Positions 1 to 8,645 are shown, numbered from the stretch's first letter. The stretch is DNA of 64,000 bases from Leifsonia sp. AG29 (GCF_009765225.1 NZ_VMSF01000001.1:3286001-3350000); one strand, 5' to 3'. Notes: generated from the letters alone by a model not told the origin. Numbers and translations: made by a program.

Positions 1-348
1 GGACACGATCTTGACGCAGCGGTTCTCGATCGCGGCGGTCGCAGGGTACTCGTCCTTGTCGATCATGTTCTTGTCGAACGCCTCGGCCATCAGGAGCGCA
101 GCGGGCTCCTCCATCCACGTGGTGACGAACGTCGCCATGTTGAGCCGGGAGCTGCCGTCGAGGAGGAGCTCGTCGTGGATCAGCCGGTAGACGCTGCCCG
201 GGTCGGTCGGCTCGTCCGGGAGGCTGTCCGGCGGCCGGCGGCGGGAGAGCCTGCCGGTGTAGGCGGGGGCGTCGGGGGCCGGGAACGCGGACGCGCTTCG
301 GGCGGCGCCCGCGGCGGCGGGACCGGCGGTGTTCTCTGGGGTGGTCAT
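1..348 (-). CDS. gadB: Glutamate decarboxylase, N-terminal part (runs off window start)
   Basis: Reading the minus strand from an ATG at 348 gives about 116 residues that match the N-terminus of the PLP-dependent glutamate decarboxylase family: a variable tail, then a segment with IHDELLLDGSSRLNMATFV, TTWMEEPA, DKNMIDKDEYP and AIENRCV, all conserved before the PLP domain of GadB. The enzyme converts glutamate to GABA with consumption of a cytoplasmic proton, which supports acid tolerance. A good ribosome site (GGAGGAGC) lies 5 nt before the start. The PLP lysine and most of the protein are outside the window, so activity cannot be judged. Confidence 0.88.
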   Translation of the reverse strand, partial: MTTPENTAGPAAAGAARSASAFPAPDAPAYTGRLSRRRPPDSLPDEPTDPGSVYRLIHDELLLDGSSRLNMATFVTTWMEEPAALLMAEAFDKNMIDKDEYPATAAIENRCVKIVS

Positions 349-386
349 TCTCGCTCCTCCTCACCGGACCGCTGCGCGACCCGGGC

Positions 387-761
387 TCAGTTCGACTTCT
401 CGAGGGTGCCGATCTTGGTGCCCGAGCTGTCGGTCACCGTCATGGTCTTGCCGGAGACGGTCCCCGAAGCGGCCTTCCCCAGCCACTCGTCGACCCCCTC
501 GCAGGCCTTCAGCGTGGAGGCGATCGGTCCGAAGGTGATCACGTCGCCGTTGATCGATCCCTTGCCGCTCAGGCTGTTGCAGCCGTCGGAGCCCGAGAAG
601 GCGCCGTCGTTCTGGATGGTCAGGTGCGGCTGCCCCGTCGCCTGCGAGCCCCAGTCGCCGACGACCGCGGCACCGCTCGGTGTCCCGGCGCAGCCCCCGA
701 GGATCAGGACGACGGCCGCGAACGCGAGGGCGGTCGCCCCCGCACGAGACGTGGATCGCAT
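387..761 (-). CDS. META-domain (HslJ-like) lipoprotein
   Basis: This is a 124-residue exported lipoprotein. It has a basic N-terminus, a hydrophobic stretch and a lipobox LGGC around residue 22-25, followed by one META/HslJ-type domain with the usual features: a W near the start of the domain, LTIQNDGAFSGSDGCNSLSG in the middle and a late KACEGVDEW segment. Such domains occur in envelope proteins linked to stress and heat-shock responses; the exact role is unknown. The start is chosen at ATG 761 because the signal peptide begins there. A longer in-frame reading upstream has no signal and is unlikely. Confidence 0.8.
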   Translation of the reverse strand: MRSTSRAGATALAFAAVVLILGGCAGTPSGAAVVGDWGSQATGQPHLTIQNDGAFSGSDGCNSLSGKGSINGDVITFGPIASTLKACEGVDEWLGKAASGTVSGKTMTVTDSSGTKIGTLEKSN

Positions 762-886
762 GGCGCTCCCTTCCGCCCGGGCCCTGCCCGGGCCGTCGGG
801 CGACACAATAGCGACGGGCGCGGCTGCTGGGCAGTCCCGACCTGGCCGGTGGGAGGCGCGGAAGGGCGCGGAGGCGCGGTGCCGCC

Positions 887-1573
887 TCAGCGCTCCTCGG
901 CGATCGCCTCGTCCACGATGCGGAGCAGTTCCGGTCGGGCGAGGATCCGGAAGTGACCGCCCACGTCGAGCTCGATGTTGCGGGCTCCTTCGAGACGGCT
1001 GCCGCCCGGCACGTGCGGGTCGAACCACCCCCACACGGAGACGATCCGCGCGTTCGCCTCGCGGTTCAGGGCCATCGCCTGCAGGTCGGGAGCGCTCGGG
1101 GTCAGCGATCGGACGCTCGGGATGGGGATGAAAGTCGCGAGGCGCGAGCCGGCGAACGGCGTGCCCACGGTGACCGCACCGCGGATGCGCCCTGATGTCC
1201 GCGGGGAGGCGAGCAGCAGCTTCGCGATGAGTCCGCCCTTGCTGTGCGCGACGATGGTGACGTCGCTGAGGTCGTGCTCCTCGAGGTGGCGGGTCACGAG
1301 CTCCGTGCCGACGGCGAGCGTGAACTCGTTGCGCTCAAGGGCGGTGACCACGTGCACCGGATGCCCGAGCTCGTGGATGTGCTCGGCCAGCGGCCGGAGG
1401 AATCGCCAGGTCTCGAAGATCCCGGGCAGCACGACGACGGGCGACCCGGTGCCGTCGCCGGCGATGAGCGCGTCGGGCGAACTCCTGTCGAGAGCTGCCC
1501 GCAGCTGGTGGCGGATGACGTAGACGTAGTCGAGGGCCACCACGCCGATCCGCCGCGCCACCCCGCGCCTCAC
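887..1573 (-). CDS. Alpha/beta hydrolase (lipase-like)
   Basis: This is a 228-residue alpha/beta hydrolase. Visible features are the first strand and oxyanion region (VVVLPGIFETW), the nucleophile elbow AHSKGG with serine as nucleophile, and a C-terminal GGHFRI with the likely catalytic histidine. The nucleophile motif resembles lipases and acyl-transferring hydrolases; the substrate is unknown. The GTG start at 1573 overlaps the TGA of the upstream hydrolase by 4 nt (GTGA), so the two are translationally coupled and probably work together. Confidence 0.78.
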   Translation of the reverse strand: MRRGVARRIGVVALDYVYVIRHQLRAALDRSSPDALIAGDGTGSPVVVLPGIFETWRFLRPLAEHIHELGHPVHVVTALERNEFTLAVGTELVTRHLEEHDLSDVTIVAHSKGGLIAKLLLASPRTSGRIRGAVTVGTPFAGSRLATFIPIPSVRSLTPSAPDLQAMALNREANARIVSVWGWFDPHVPGGSRLEGARNIELDVGGHFRILARPELLRIVDEAIAEER

Positions 1574-2328
1574 CGGGCCGCCTCCGCCCGCGGGTCGGTC
1601 AGCACCGACGCGATCAGCTCGGCCGTGCGGTTCGGCGCTCGGTGCATGACGAGATGGGGCGCGCCGGCCACCGAGACCGCGCGGCCGCCGGACGATCCGG
1701 CCAGCGACGTCACCCACGGCGACCGCGCTATCGGGTCGCGGGCGCCGCGAACGACGACGGTGGGCACCTGGAGCTCGGCCGCATCCCGCTCGGTCCGATG
1801 GCCGAGCATCGCCGGGAGGACCCGGAGATACCAGCGCGGGCCGCAGCGGAGGTAGTCGCCGAACACCACGCTGTCGCCGCGCAGGCTCTCGCGCAGGGTG
1901 TCGAGGCCGAGGAGGCGCGCGGCCCGGAGCACCCGCCGGTCCTCCGGGTCCATGACGGGCCCGAGGAGGACGATCCCGGAGACGAGGTCGGGGCGGTCGA
2001 TCGCGAGACGGGTCGCGACCTGCGTGCCCATCGAGTGCCCGACGACGACCGCGCCCGCGACGCCGAGAGCGTCGAGCAGGGCGGCGACGGAGGCGGAGAA
2101 GTCGCCGATCGTCACGCGCCCGCGCCACCGTTCCTCCCGTGCGCGCCCGAAGCCCGGAAGATCGAGCGCGATGACGCGGCCGCGCTCCGCGAGCAGCGGG
2201 ATGACCCGCTCGAACGAGCGCGAGCTGACCCCGATGCCGTGCACGAGGACGAAGACGGGGCCTGCGGCCGTCCCGACGTCACGGGTCACGATCGAACGGG
2301 GAGGGATCCCGGGCACGCCAGTGGTCAC
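1570..2328 (-). CDS. Alpha/beta hydrolase
   Basis: This is a protein of about 252 residues with a canonical alpha/beta hydrolase fold: VLVHGIG (oxyanion strand), DLPGFG, nucleophile elbow GHSMG, a late acid segment VVRGARDPI and a C-terminal GAPHLVMH with the catalytic histidine. It is a cytoplasmic esterase, lipase or C-C hydrolase of unknown substrate. The start is uncertain: GTG 2328 begins just before the conserved domain, GTG 2337 is also in frame, and the open frame extends further over a segment with little coding character. It is coupled to the hydrolase downstream by a 4-nt overlap. Confidence 0.78.
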   Translation of the reverse strand: MTTGVPGIPPRSIVTRDVGTAAGPVFVLVHGIGVSSRSFERVIPLLAERGRVIALDLPGFGRAREERWRGRVTIGDFSASVAALLDALGVAGAVVVGHSMGTQVATRLAIDRPDLVSGIVLLGPVMDPEDRRVLRAARLLGLDTLRESLRGDSVVFGDYLRCGPRWYLRVLPAMLGHRTERDAAELQVPTVVVRGARDPIARSPWVTSLAGSSGGRAVSVAGAPHLVMHRAPNRTAELIASVLTDPRAEAAR

Positions 2329-2498
2329 CGTGCACACAGTACCGGGAGGCGCCCGGTCGCATCGTCGCCCGAAGCGCGTCCTGGTGGGTGCACCGGACGC
2401 GCGGAAGGGGTAAGACAGGACCAGGCTCGTCACGGAGTGCGGCGCGGCGAGCCGGCCGATCGGCGGGCGACGGCCGCTCGCCGGGAAAGGGACTGACC

Positions 2499-2669
2499 AT
2501 GGGCAGCGTCATCGCGTTCATCCTGTGCTTCCTGCTGATGCTGTTCGGCATCTTCCTCTTGGGCGTCGCCACGACCCTGCCGGCGTGGCAGGGGCTCGTC
2601 TTCTTCGGCGGGATCATCTGCATCGCCCTGTCGTTCGGCATCCCCGTGCACGTGCTGTCCAAGACCTGA
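2499..2669 (+). CDS. Small two-helix membrane protein
   Basis: This 56-residue protein is almost entirely two hydrophobic helices (about residues 4-25 and 31-50) separated by TLPAWQG. It starts at ATG 2499, eight bases after the purine-rich GGGAAAGGGA. It lies divergent from the hydrolase pair. I do not recognise a family; small integral membrane proteins of this kind are common in Microbacteriaceae. Confidence 0.6.
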   Translation: MGSVIAFILCFLLMLFGIFLLGVATTLPAWQGLVFFGGIICIALSFGIPVHVLSKT

Positions 2670-2721
2670 ACGCGCCCTGGGCGGCAGCCGGGCGCCGATG
2701 ACTTTCGCAGGCCCGCCCGCG

Positions 2722-2727
2722 TAGTGT
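2722..2727 (+). promoter_or_regulatory. -10 box TAGTGT of a leaderless promoter
   Basis: TAGTGT lies 7 nt before GTG 2735 of the AraC-family gene. The spacing places transcription start at or next to the start codon. There is no ribosome-binding site upstream. The same arrangement is seen before many genes in this window. Confidence 0.45.
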
Positions 2728-2734
2728 GAGCCCT

Positions 2735-3673
2735 GTGGATTACCTGACGCGCCTCAGCGGGCGCACGTCCGACCCGGGGGAGGCGGACGAGCTGCTCCTG
2801 GCGGCCGACGGTCATTTCGCGTTCGCGTCGGAGCCGGGAGACGGCTTTCTGTTCGACATGGAGCAGGAGGGCGACGCCGACCTGACGGTCGCCCAGTACT
2901 CGATCGGCGGGAGCTGGGAGAACGAGGGCGGCTTCGACACCTTCTGCGTCGCGACGGTGACCGCCGGGACGTACGGCTGGGAGATCGACGGGCAGCGCGG
3001 AGACGCCTACCACAGCCCCTTCATGCTCCGGCCCGGCCACGACTTCTCGTGCGTCGCCGCCGACATCGAGCTAACGAACTTCTACCTCTCGCAGCGCGCC
3101 CTGACCGAGGTCGCCCGGACCACCTACGCCGACGACAGGATCGAGGTCGCGTTCGACGACCCGACCCCGGTCAGCGCGAGGCACAGCGCCCACATCTTCT
3201 CGCTCGCCAATGTCGCCTCCGAGTACATGCGCACCGGCGCCCTCCGAAACCCGCTCATCCGGGCCAGCTTGTTCCACAGCCTCGCCGTGTCGACGCTCGA
3301 GTGCTTCCGGCTGAGCAGCGACGTGCGCGAGCGCCCCCTCCTGCCCGCGGAGCGCCAGCAGCGCTTCCGGCAAGCAACGGCCTTCATCGACGACTACGCC
3401 TCGCTGCCGATCACCCTCGGCGACGTCGCCTCCGCGGCGGGGACGACGCTGACGCAGCTCGACCGGATCTTCCGCGAGAACACCGGCGGCAGCGCGGCGG
3501 TCCGCCTGCAGCGGGTCCGGCTCGAGGGCGCACGCGACGAACTGGCGGCGCGTCCGGCCGCCTTCGACATGGGAGCACTGGCGGAGCGCTGGGGCTTCCG
3601 GGACGAGGGCAGGTTCACGCGACGCTACCGCGAGGTCTTCCGCGAGGGACCGGGAGAGAATCTGCGCGGCTGA
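2735..3673 (+). CDS. AraC-family transcriptional regulator
   Basis: The product of about 312 residues has an N-terminal cupin-like sensing region (about 20-190) and a C-terminal AraC-type double helix-turn-helix (about 215-310). The second HTH is marked by MGALAERWGFRDEGRFTRRYREVF, here quoted in parts: LAERWGF and FTRRYREVF. Resemblance is to regulators whose sensing domain binds small catabolic ligands. GTG 2735 is favoured over GTG 2726 because it sits 7 nt after a TAGTGT box, consistent with a leaderless mRNA. No catabolic target operon is adjacent. Confidence 0.82.
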   Translation: MDYLTRLSGRTSDPGEADELLLAADGHFAFASEPGDGFLFDMEQEGDADLTVAQYSIGGSWENEGGFDTFCVATVTAGTYGWEIDGQRGDAYHSPFMLRPGHDFSCVAADIELTNFYLSQRALTEVARTTYADDRIEVAFDDPTPVSARHSAHIFSLANVASEYMRTGALRNPLIRASLFHSLAVSTLECFRLSSDVRERPLLPAERQQRFRQATAFIDDYASLPITLGDVASAAGTTLTQLDRIFRENTGGSAAVRLQRVRLEGARDELAARPAAFDMGALAERWGFRDEGRFTRRYREVFREGPGENLRG

Positions 3674-3748
3674 GCGCCGATGGAGCTTCTCAGACGCGAA
3701 TGCTTCGTGCACTAAGGAGCGGAAACCCCGCGATCGAGGCCACCCCGG

Positions 3749-3837
3749 TTGACACGCTCCGACAATGTTCGTTTTCCGCACGTCCGTACTGGTATCGTTT
3801 GCACACGGTTCACCTCCCGCTGGGAGGATCGAACCGT
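3749..3837. other. Promoter-like TTGACA and strong hairpin between convergent genes
   Basis: The 228-base gap between the convergent AraC gene and the small protein at 3902 is less GC-rich than its surroundings. It carries a perfect TTGACA (3749-3754), AT-rich sequence including GGTATCGTTTG (3791-3801), and a long hairpin: ACGGTTC (3805-3811), inner arms CCTCCC (3813-3818) and GGGAGG (3822-3827), and GAACCGT (3831-3837). The hairpin could be a bidirectional terminator. With the upstream promoter-like box it could also be a short independent transcript. No T-tract follows. Confidence 0.5.
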
Positions 3838-3901
3838 CGTGCAAGGGCGCCCACCCTCCCCCGGTTCCGGGCGCCGCGCGCGGCCGATCGCCGTCAGGCG
3901 A

Positions 3902-4240
3902 TCAGGCGCGGCCCTGGTCTTCGGGTGACCAGGGCCGTGCCGCCATCAGGGCGAGACCCTCGCGCAACCGGCCCTCGATGAGCGACGCCGACAGTCCAAG
4001 AGGCGCGCCGGTGCCGAGCGAGAGCGCCATCGCCGACGAGGCCGCGGCCCCGACGATCCGGTGCACCTCCGGGTCGCGGGCCCTCTCGCCGAGCCGACCG
4101 AGCGCCTCCTCGACGGCCGCCCGCAACGACTCCGCCAGCCGCGCGCGGGCGTCGGCGTCGGGCTCGCCGCTCGCCAGCTCGTCGGCGGCCGCCTCCATCG
4201 CCGGCGCGACCACCTCGTTCAGCACCCGGTCGGCGCTCAC
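3902..4240 (-). CDS. Small helical protein coupled to the hybrid kinase
   Basis: This is a 112-residue, alanine- and arginine-rich, predicted all-helical protein with no membrane segment. Its GTG start overlaps the TGA of the hybrid histidine kinase by 4 nt, so the two are translationally coupled. I do not recognise the family. A phosphotransfer (HPt) role is an attractive idea from context, but no canonical HPt motif around a conserved histidine is visible. Confidence 0.6.
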   Translation of the reverse strand: MSADRVLNEVVAPAMEAAADELASGEPDADARARLAESLRAAVEEALGRLGERARDPEVHRIVGAAASSAMALSLGTGAPLGLSASLIEGRLREGLALMAARPWSPEDQGRA

Positions 4241-6849
4241 CCGCTCGCCCGATCGCCGAGGGCCGCATCGACCGCGTCGACCAGAGCCGCCGGCGTGAAC
4301 GGTTTCGGGAGGAAATGCGCCCCGTCGCGCTCCACCGCGGCGCGCGCGCCGGCGCCCGGCTGCATCCCGCTCATCAGGACGAGCGCGGTCGCCGGGCTCT
4401 CGGCGATGACCCGCTGAGCGAGCGCATCGCCCGAGACCCCGGGCATCATGAGGTCGCTGAGCACCACGTCGAAGGGATGACCCGCGTCCGCGACGAGGTC
4501 GAGCGCCGCCGCACCGGTCGCCACCTCCACGTCGTACCCGTGCGCCTCCAGGGTCTGCCGGACGAGGTCGCGGATCGCCGGCTCGTCGTCGACGACGAGA
4601 ACCCGGCGGCCGTCTCCGGGGCGCACCTGACGGGCCGGGAGGGGCGCGCCCGCGCCTCCAGCCGCGCCTGCGCCGGTCGCGCTCTCGCCTCGCGGGAGCA
4701 CGAGACCGAACGTCGTGCCGTCGCCGGGAGCGCTGACGACGTCGAACTCGCCGCCGTGCGCCTTCACGATGCCGGCCGATGTCGACAGGCCGAGGCCCGT
4801 CCCGGACTCCTTCGTCGTGAAGAAGGGCTCGAAGATGCTGCCGAGCAGGTCGACGCTCATGCCGTGACCCGTGTCGGCCACCTCCAGACGGATGCCCTCC
4901 GGCACCTCGCGCGCGCTGACGACGAGCCGCCCGCCGTCGGGCATCGCATCCCGGGCGTTCGTCACGAGGTTGACGAGGACCTGGAACAGCTCGGTGTCGT
5001 CTCCGACGACCGCCGGCAGGCGATCGGGATGGGTCACCTCGAGGTCGATCGCGCGCGGCAGCGCCTCCCGGCAGAACGCCTCCAGCTCGTCCAGCAACCG
5101 GACCACGTCGATCGGCTCGCGGCGGCCCTGCGACCCGCGAGCGAACGACAGCACCTGCTTGATCATCGCGGCGGCCCGCTGCGCGGCGCCGTCCATGGTG
5201 GCGAGCAGCTGGCGCTTGCGTTCGTCCGTCTCGTCCTGCGCCAGCAGCTGGACGGTCATCAGGATCGGCGTGAGCACGTTGTTGAGGTCGTGCGCGATGC
5301 CGCCCGCCAGGGTGCCGAGGCTCTCCATGCGCTGGGTGCGGTGGCGCGCCTCCTCCCGCCGGCGGTGCTCGGTGATGTCGGAGTTGACGGCGAGGACCGC
5401 TGCCGATCCGTCCATGCCGTCCCGGACGAGCTGCCAGCGGCAGTCGGCGATGATGACCGTGCCGTCCGCCCGGCGGTGCGTCAGCTCGCCGACCCAGAAG
5501 CCGTCGCGCTTCAGCTGCTCGGTCGCGGCGTCGAAGACGGCCGGGTCGGCGTACATGAGGTCGCGCACCGAGCGGCCGATCGCCTCCTCGGCCGAGATGC
5601 CGTAGATGGTCTCCGCGCCGCGGTTCCAGTACGACACCGTGCCGTCGAGGCCGCGCACGATGATCGCGTCGCGCGCGGCGTCCAGGAGCGCGGCCTGCGC
5701 CTCCACGCGCTCCGTGTACTCGTCGAGGCGGCGGCGCGCCTCCTCGTCCTCAGACACGTCGCGCACGATCACGGCGATCCCCTCGTCGGTCGGGTGCGCG
5801 CTCACCTCGAACCAGCACTGCCAGCGCTGCGTGAAGGCACGGGCGCGGCCGACGACGCCGCGCTCCATGGCGTCTCGGTAGATCTCCTCGAACTGCGTGC
5901 CGATGGCCGTCGGGAACACCTCCCACAGCGTGCTCCGCAGCATCTCCGCCTCGGATTTGGCGGCGAGCTTCAGCGCGGGGCTGTTGGCGAACGTGAACCG
6001 CCAGTCCCGGCCGACGAAGGCGATCGCGTCGTGCACCTGGTCGAGGGTGCTCCGGAGCAGCCGCGCCATCGCCCGCTGCTCCTGCCGGTGGAGGACCTGC
6101 GCCGTCACGTCGTGGAACGCCCCGTGCACCCGGACGACGGTCCCGGAGGCGTCGAGCTCCGGCTCGCCGACGAGGTGCGCGTGGATGCGCCTCCCGTCCG
6201 GCGTGACGATGGTGCCGAACACGTCCAGGGGCTCGCCCTCGCGCATCGTGCGCCGGTACGCCTCCGCGACGGCGGCGCGCTGCGCGGGCTCGAACAGGGC
6301 GAGGAGCTCGGCCGAGTCGGGGTGCGCCTCGCGCGGCCACGCGAGGAGATCGTAGAGGCCCTCGCTCCAGACGATGCGCCGTTCCGGAACCTCGACGAGC
6401 CACCCCGCGAACCGGGCCACGCGGGCACCCATCCGCATGAGCGCGTCATTCCCGTAGCCCGAGGCGGCCGCCCGCTCGACATCGCCGATGTCGCGTGCGA
6501 TCGCGAGGACGGCCACGACCGACCCGTCCTCGTCCCGCAGGGGGATGTTCGCCGCGTCGAGGGTGCGGATGCGGCCGTCCGGCATCACCGTCCGGGTGAT
6601 GTAGCGCGCGTTCTCCCCCGCGACCGCCGTGCGGAAGTTGCGCCAGGTGTGCTCGACCGACTCCGGATGCACGAGCCGATCGAACGGCATCCCCCGCAGC
6701 TCCGCGACGCTGAACCCCAGGAGGCGCGACATCGCCGAGTTCGACTCGACGAACGCGCCGTCGAGATCGACGACGCACACGCCGTCCGGATGACCGTGGA
6801 ACAGGGCGTCGACGCCGTTGCGCCGGAGCACCTCCGCCGGGGTGGTCAT
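4237..6849 (-). CDS. Hybrid sensor histidine kinase: four PAS domains, HisKA, HATPase, receiver
   Basis: This is a cytoplasmic hybrid kinase of about 870 residues with no transmembrane segment. In order it has PAS domains (about 15-125, 150-255, 270-370 and 385-500), an NtrB-type H box GGIAHDLNNVL with phospho-accepting His near 520, a HATPase_c domain (NLVTNARDAMPDGG, DTGHGM, TGLGLS) and a C-terminal receiver with VVDDEP, phospho-acceptor Asp near 799 (VVLSDLMMPG) and the KPF lysine motif. It should autophosphorylate in response to internal signals and pass phosphate to its own receiver and perhaps to the facing regulators. ATG 6849 is preferred; GTG 6858 is in frame. It is divergent from the response regulators at 6924. 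Confidence 0.9.
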   Translation of the reverse strand: MTTPAEVLRRNGVDALFHGHPDGVCVVDLDGAFVESNSAMSRLLGFSVAELRGMPFDRLVHPESVEHTWRNFRTAVAGENARYITRTVMPDGRIRTLDAANIPLRDEDGSVVAVLAIARDIGDVERAAASGYGNDALMRMGARVARFAGWLVEVPERRIVWSEGLYDLLAWPREAHPDSAELLALFEPAQRAAVAEAYRRTMREGEPLDVFGTIVTPDGRRIHAHLVGEPELDASGTVVRVHGAFHDVTAQVLHRQEQRAMARLLRSTLDQVHDAIAFVGRDWRFTFANSPALKLAAKSEAEMLRSTLWEVFPTAIGTQFEEIYRDAMERGVVGRARAFTQRWQCWFEVSAHPTDEGIAVIVRDVSEDEEARRRLDEYTERVEAQAALLDAARDAIIVRGLDGTVSYWNRGAETIYGISAEEAIGRSVRDLMYADPAVFDAATEQLKRDGFWVGELTHRRADGTVIIADCRWQLVRDGMDGSAAVLAVNSDITEHRRREEARHRTQRMESLGTLAGGIAHDLNNVLTPILMTVQLLAQDETDERKRQLLATMDGAAQRAAAMIKQVLSFARGSQGRREPIDVVRLLDELEAFCREALPRAIDLEVTHPDRLPAVVGDDTELFQVLVNLVTNARDAMPDGGRLVVSAREVPEGIRLEVADTGHGMSVDLLGSIFEPFFTTKESGTGLGLSTSAGIVKAHGGEFDVVSAPGDGTTFGLVLPRGESATGAGAAGGAGAPLPARQVRPGDGRRVLVVDDEPAIRDLVRQTLEAHGYDVEVATGAAALDLVADAGHPFDVVLSDLMMPGVSGDALAQRVIAESPATALVLMSGMQPGAGARAAVERDGAHFLPKPFTPAALVDAVDAALGDRASG

Positions 6850-6910
6850 CGGGACCACGGCCTTCTCGAACCGGTACGCATGGGGGGAATTGTAGGCTCG
6901 GTAGGAGGCC

Positions 6911-6916
6911 TACACT
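6911..6916 (+). promoter_or_regulatory. -10 box TACACT of a leaderless promoter
   Basis: TACACT ends 7 nt before ATG 6924 of the stand-alone receiver gene. The divergent kinase start at 6849 shares this short intergenic region. Confidence 0.5.
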
Positions 6917-6923
6917 GGCCCGC

Positions 6924-7331
6924 ATGCCTTCCGCCAGCAGTCCCCCCAGTGTGCTGATCGTCGACGACGATCCGCTCATCCGGGCCGTCCTCCAGGCGGC
7001 CCTGGAGGCGCACGGCCACCGCAGCGCCGCCGTCGCCGACCCGGACGAGCCTCACGGGCTCGCCGACCCGGACGCCGTGGTCCTCGACGCCACGCTCCCC
7101 GGACGTTCGCTGAGCGAATCCCTCGACCTGCTCGCTCACCGGGACGATGGCACCCCCCGCCCGATACTGGTGGTGAGCGGTGCGCTGACCCCGCCGGCCG
7201 AGCTCGCCGGCACGGGGGTCCGCTACCTCGCGAAACCTATTCCGCTCGCTGAGTTCGTCGCGGCCGTGGGGGCGCTGACCGGTTCCGGTTCGCGGGACGG
7301 GCCACGAGAGGCAGGGTACCGGGGCATATGA
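6924..7331 (+). CDS. Stand-alone receiver-domain response regulator
   Basis: This 135-residue protein is a single receiver domain: acidic cluster VDDDP near residues 13-17, phospho-acceptor Asp55 (VVLDATLPG), the conserved Ser (VVSG) and Lys (AKPI). There is no output domain. It probably relays or sinks phosphate, with the divergent hybrid kinase as the natural partner. Its TGA overlaps the ATG of the next gene by 4 nt (ATGA). Confidence 0.85.
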   Translation: MPSASSPPSVLIVDDDPLIRAVLQAALEAHGHRSAAVADPDEPHGLADPDAVVLDATLPGRSLSESLDLLAHRDDGTPRPILVVSGALTPPAELAGTGVRYLAKPIPLAEFVAAVGALTGSGSRDGPREAGYRGI

Positions 7332-7975
7332 GCGACACGGCAGCACGGCAGCGGACGCTCCGCGTCGTCGTCGCGGACGACGACGCGTTCACCGCGTCGA
7401 TGGTCGCGTCCGCGCTCCGGTCGCTCGGCTGGGACGCGGTGCAGACCACCGACGCGGACAGCGCCTGGGAGACGATCACCGGCTCCGACCCGAACGCCGT
7501 CGTGACCGACCTCGACTTCGGCACCGGCCACTCCGGAGGGGACCTGCTCTGGCGGGTGCACCGCGAGCTGCCGTGGGTCGGGCTCGTCGTGCTGACCTCG
7601 CACCTCTCCCCCGAGCTCGCCATCGGCGACGGCGCCCTCCCGCCGTCCGTCGTCTATCTCGTGAAGTCGCAGGTGCGGGACGTGGCCATGCTGGCCGAGG
7701 CCGTCGATGCGGCGATCATCGGAGGCGCGCACCCGCCCGCGGAGCCCGACGGCGACGTGCGGTCGGTCACCCGGTCGCAGGCGGAAGTGCTGCGGCTGGT
7801 GGCGGCAGGAGCCTCCACGCGGCGCATCGCGGCCGAGCGCGGAACCAGCGTGCGGGCCGTCGAGACGATGCTCGTACGGCTCTACTCGGCGCTGGGCGTC
7901 GACTCCGACGAGCTCGCCAACCCGCGCGTCGCTGCCGCGCGGCTGTGGCAGCAGGGGCGGGTACGGATCCGCTGA
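7328..7975 (+). CDS. Response regulator with LuxR/GerE-type HTH output
   Basis: This is a 215-residue protein with an N-terminal receiver (VADDDAF, phospho-acceptor Asp61 in VVTDLDFG, Lys in LVKSQ) and a C-terminal HTH of the LuxR/GerE type from about residue 148 (VTRSQAEVLRLVAAGAS followed by RRIAAERGTSVRAVETML). It should be a DNA-binding regulator. It is coupled to the preceding receiver and faces away from the hybrid kinase, so the three probably form one phosphorelay. Confidence 0.85.
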   Translation: MSDTAARQRTLRVVVADDDAFTASMVASALRSLGWDAVQTTDADSAWETITGSDPNAVVTDLDFGTGHSGGDLLWRVHRELPWVGLVVLTSHLSPELAIGDGALPPSVVYLVKSQVRDVAMLAEAVDAAIIGGAHPPAEPDGDVRSVTRSQAEVLRLVAAGASTRRIAAERGTSVRAVETMLVRLYSALGVDSDELANPRVAAARLWQQGRVRIR

Positions 7976-8020
7976 CCTGCCCCGCGCGCGCCAGCGTCAG
8001 CCGGTTGGGCGATTGAACAG

Positions 8021-8121
8021 TTGAACGGTCACTAAGTGCCCTTGCGCACGGCGTGTCGCGGGCCGTTGAGGGCCACTAGTGACGGTTCAGAGTTGCTACG
8101 AACCTCGGCCGTTGTGGATAA
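8021..8121 (+). repeat. DnaA-box hairpin element, copy 1
   Basis: This is one of three copies of a ~100-bp intergenic element. Imperfect inverted arms are TTGAACGGTCACTAAGTGCC (8021-8040) and GGGCCACTAGTGACGGTTCA (8070-8089), enclosing GGCGTGTC. A perfect DnaA box (TGTGGATAA at 8113-8121, TTATCCACA on the other strand) follows. The other copies are at 11367-11466 (+) and 45106-45204 (-), with 99-101 bp between the element start and the far end of the box in all three. Confidence 0.75.
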
Positions 8122-8130
8122 CCGGCGGCC

Positions 8131-8349
8131 CTACCGGCCGAACAGCGCGGCGATCCGCCCGCGCAGCCCTGAGCGCGCGACGGGAGGCGTCGCCGCCGGC
8201 GCGCTCTCGGTCTCGTTCTCGCGATAGCCCGAGTAGCCGCACGCCGCACAGTGCAGGAGCTCGACGTGCACCGCGAGTCCGGCGCCGTAGTACGGGTTCG
8301 GTTCGGTGCGCGCTTTGCCACCGCACTGGGGGCACCGGACCTGGGACAC
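8131..8349 (-). CDS. Small zinc-ribbon protein
   Basis: This 72-residue protein has two CxxC pairs, CPQC near residues 6-9 and CAAC near 34-37, which together form a zinc ribbon; the C-terminal half is basic and alanine-rich. Such proteins bind nucleic acid or act as structural adaptors; the role here is unknown. It starts at GTG 8349 and ends about 10 bp from the DnaA-box element. The 296-base region upstream (8350-8645) shows no gene. Confidence 0.65.
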   Translation of the reverse strand: MSQVRCPQCGGKARTEPNPYYGAGLAVHVELLHCAACGYSGYRENETESAPAATPPVARSGLRGRIAALFGR

Positions 8350-8645
8350 GCCTCCATTGTGCGCCGGTCGCGGGGAAAGGGAAGGGAGGCCCGGCCCCCG
8401 GTGCGGATGCGCTTCGTTCGCAGCGCGAAGAGCGGCCGATTCCCGCGCCCGACGTGCAGCACCCCTCCTGTGAGACCTCTCAGACCCGCGCGGAGGCGGC
8501 GCCCTGCTTGCCCCCCGTTCGGGGAGGAGGGCGTGACCGTCGCGTGAACTCCGGGTGACGCCGGGTCGGCGCGCCGGAGGCGGCTCTTAGGATCACAGTC
8601 GCCGGGCGATCGCCCGGCTTCGTCTCGCCACAGGAAGAAGGAAAC

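Noticed and set aside
4315-6957. 880-residue plus-strand open frame opposite the hybrid kinase
   Set aside because: It is the GC-bias shadow of a clear kinase gene; the translation is rich in Arg, His, Glu and Pro with no domain, and it would span the divergent promoter.
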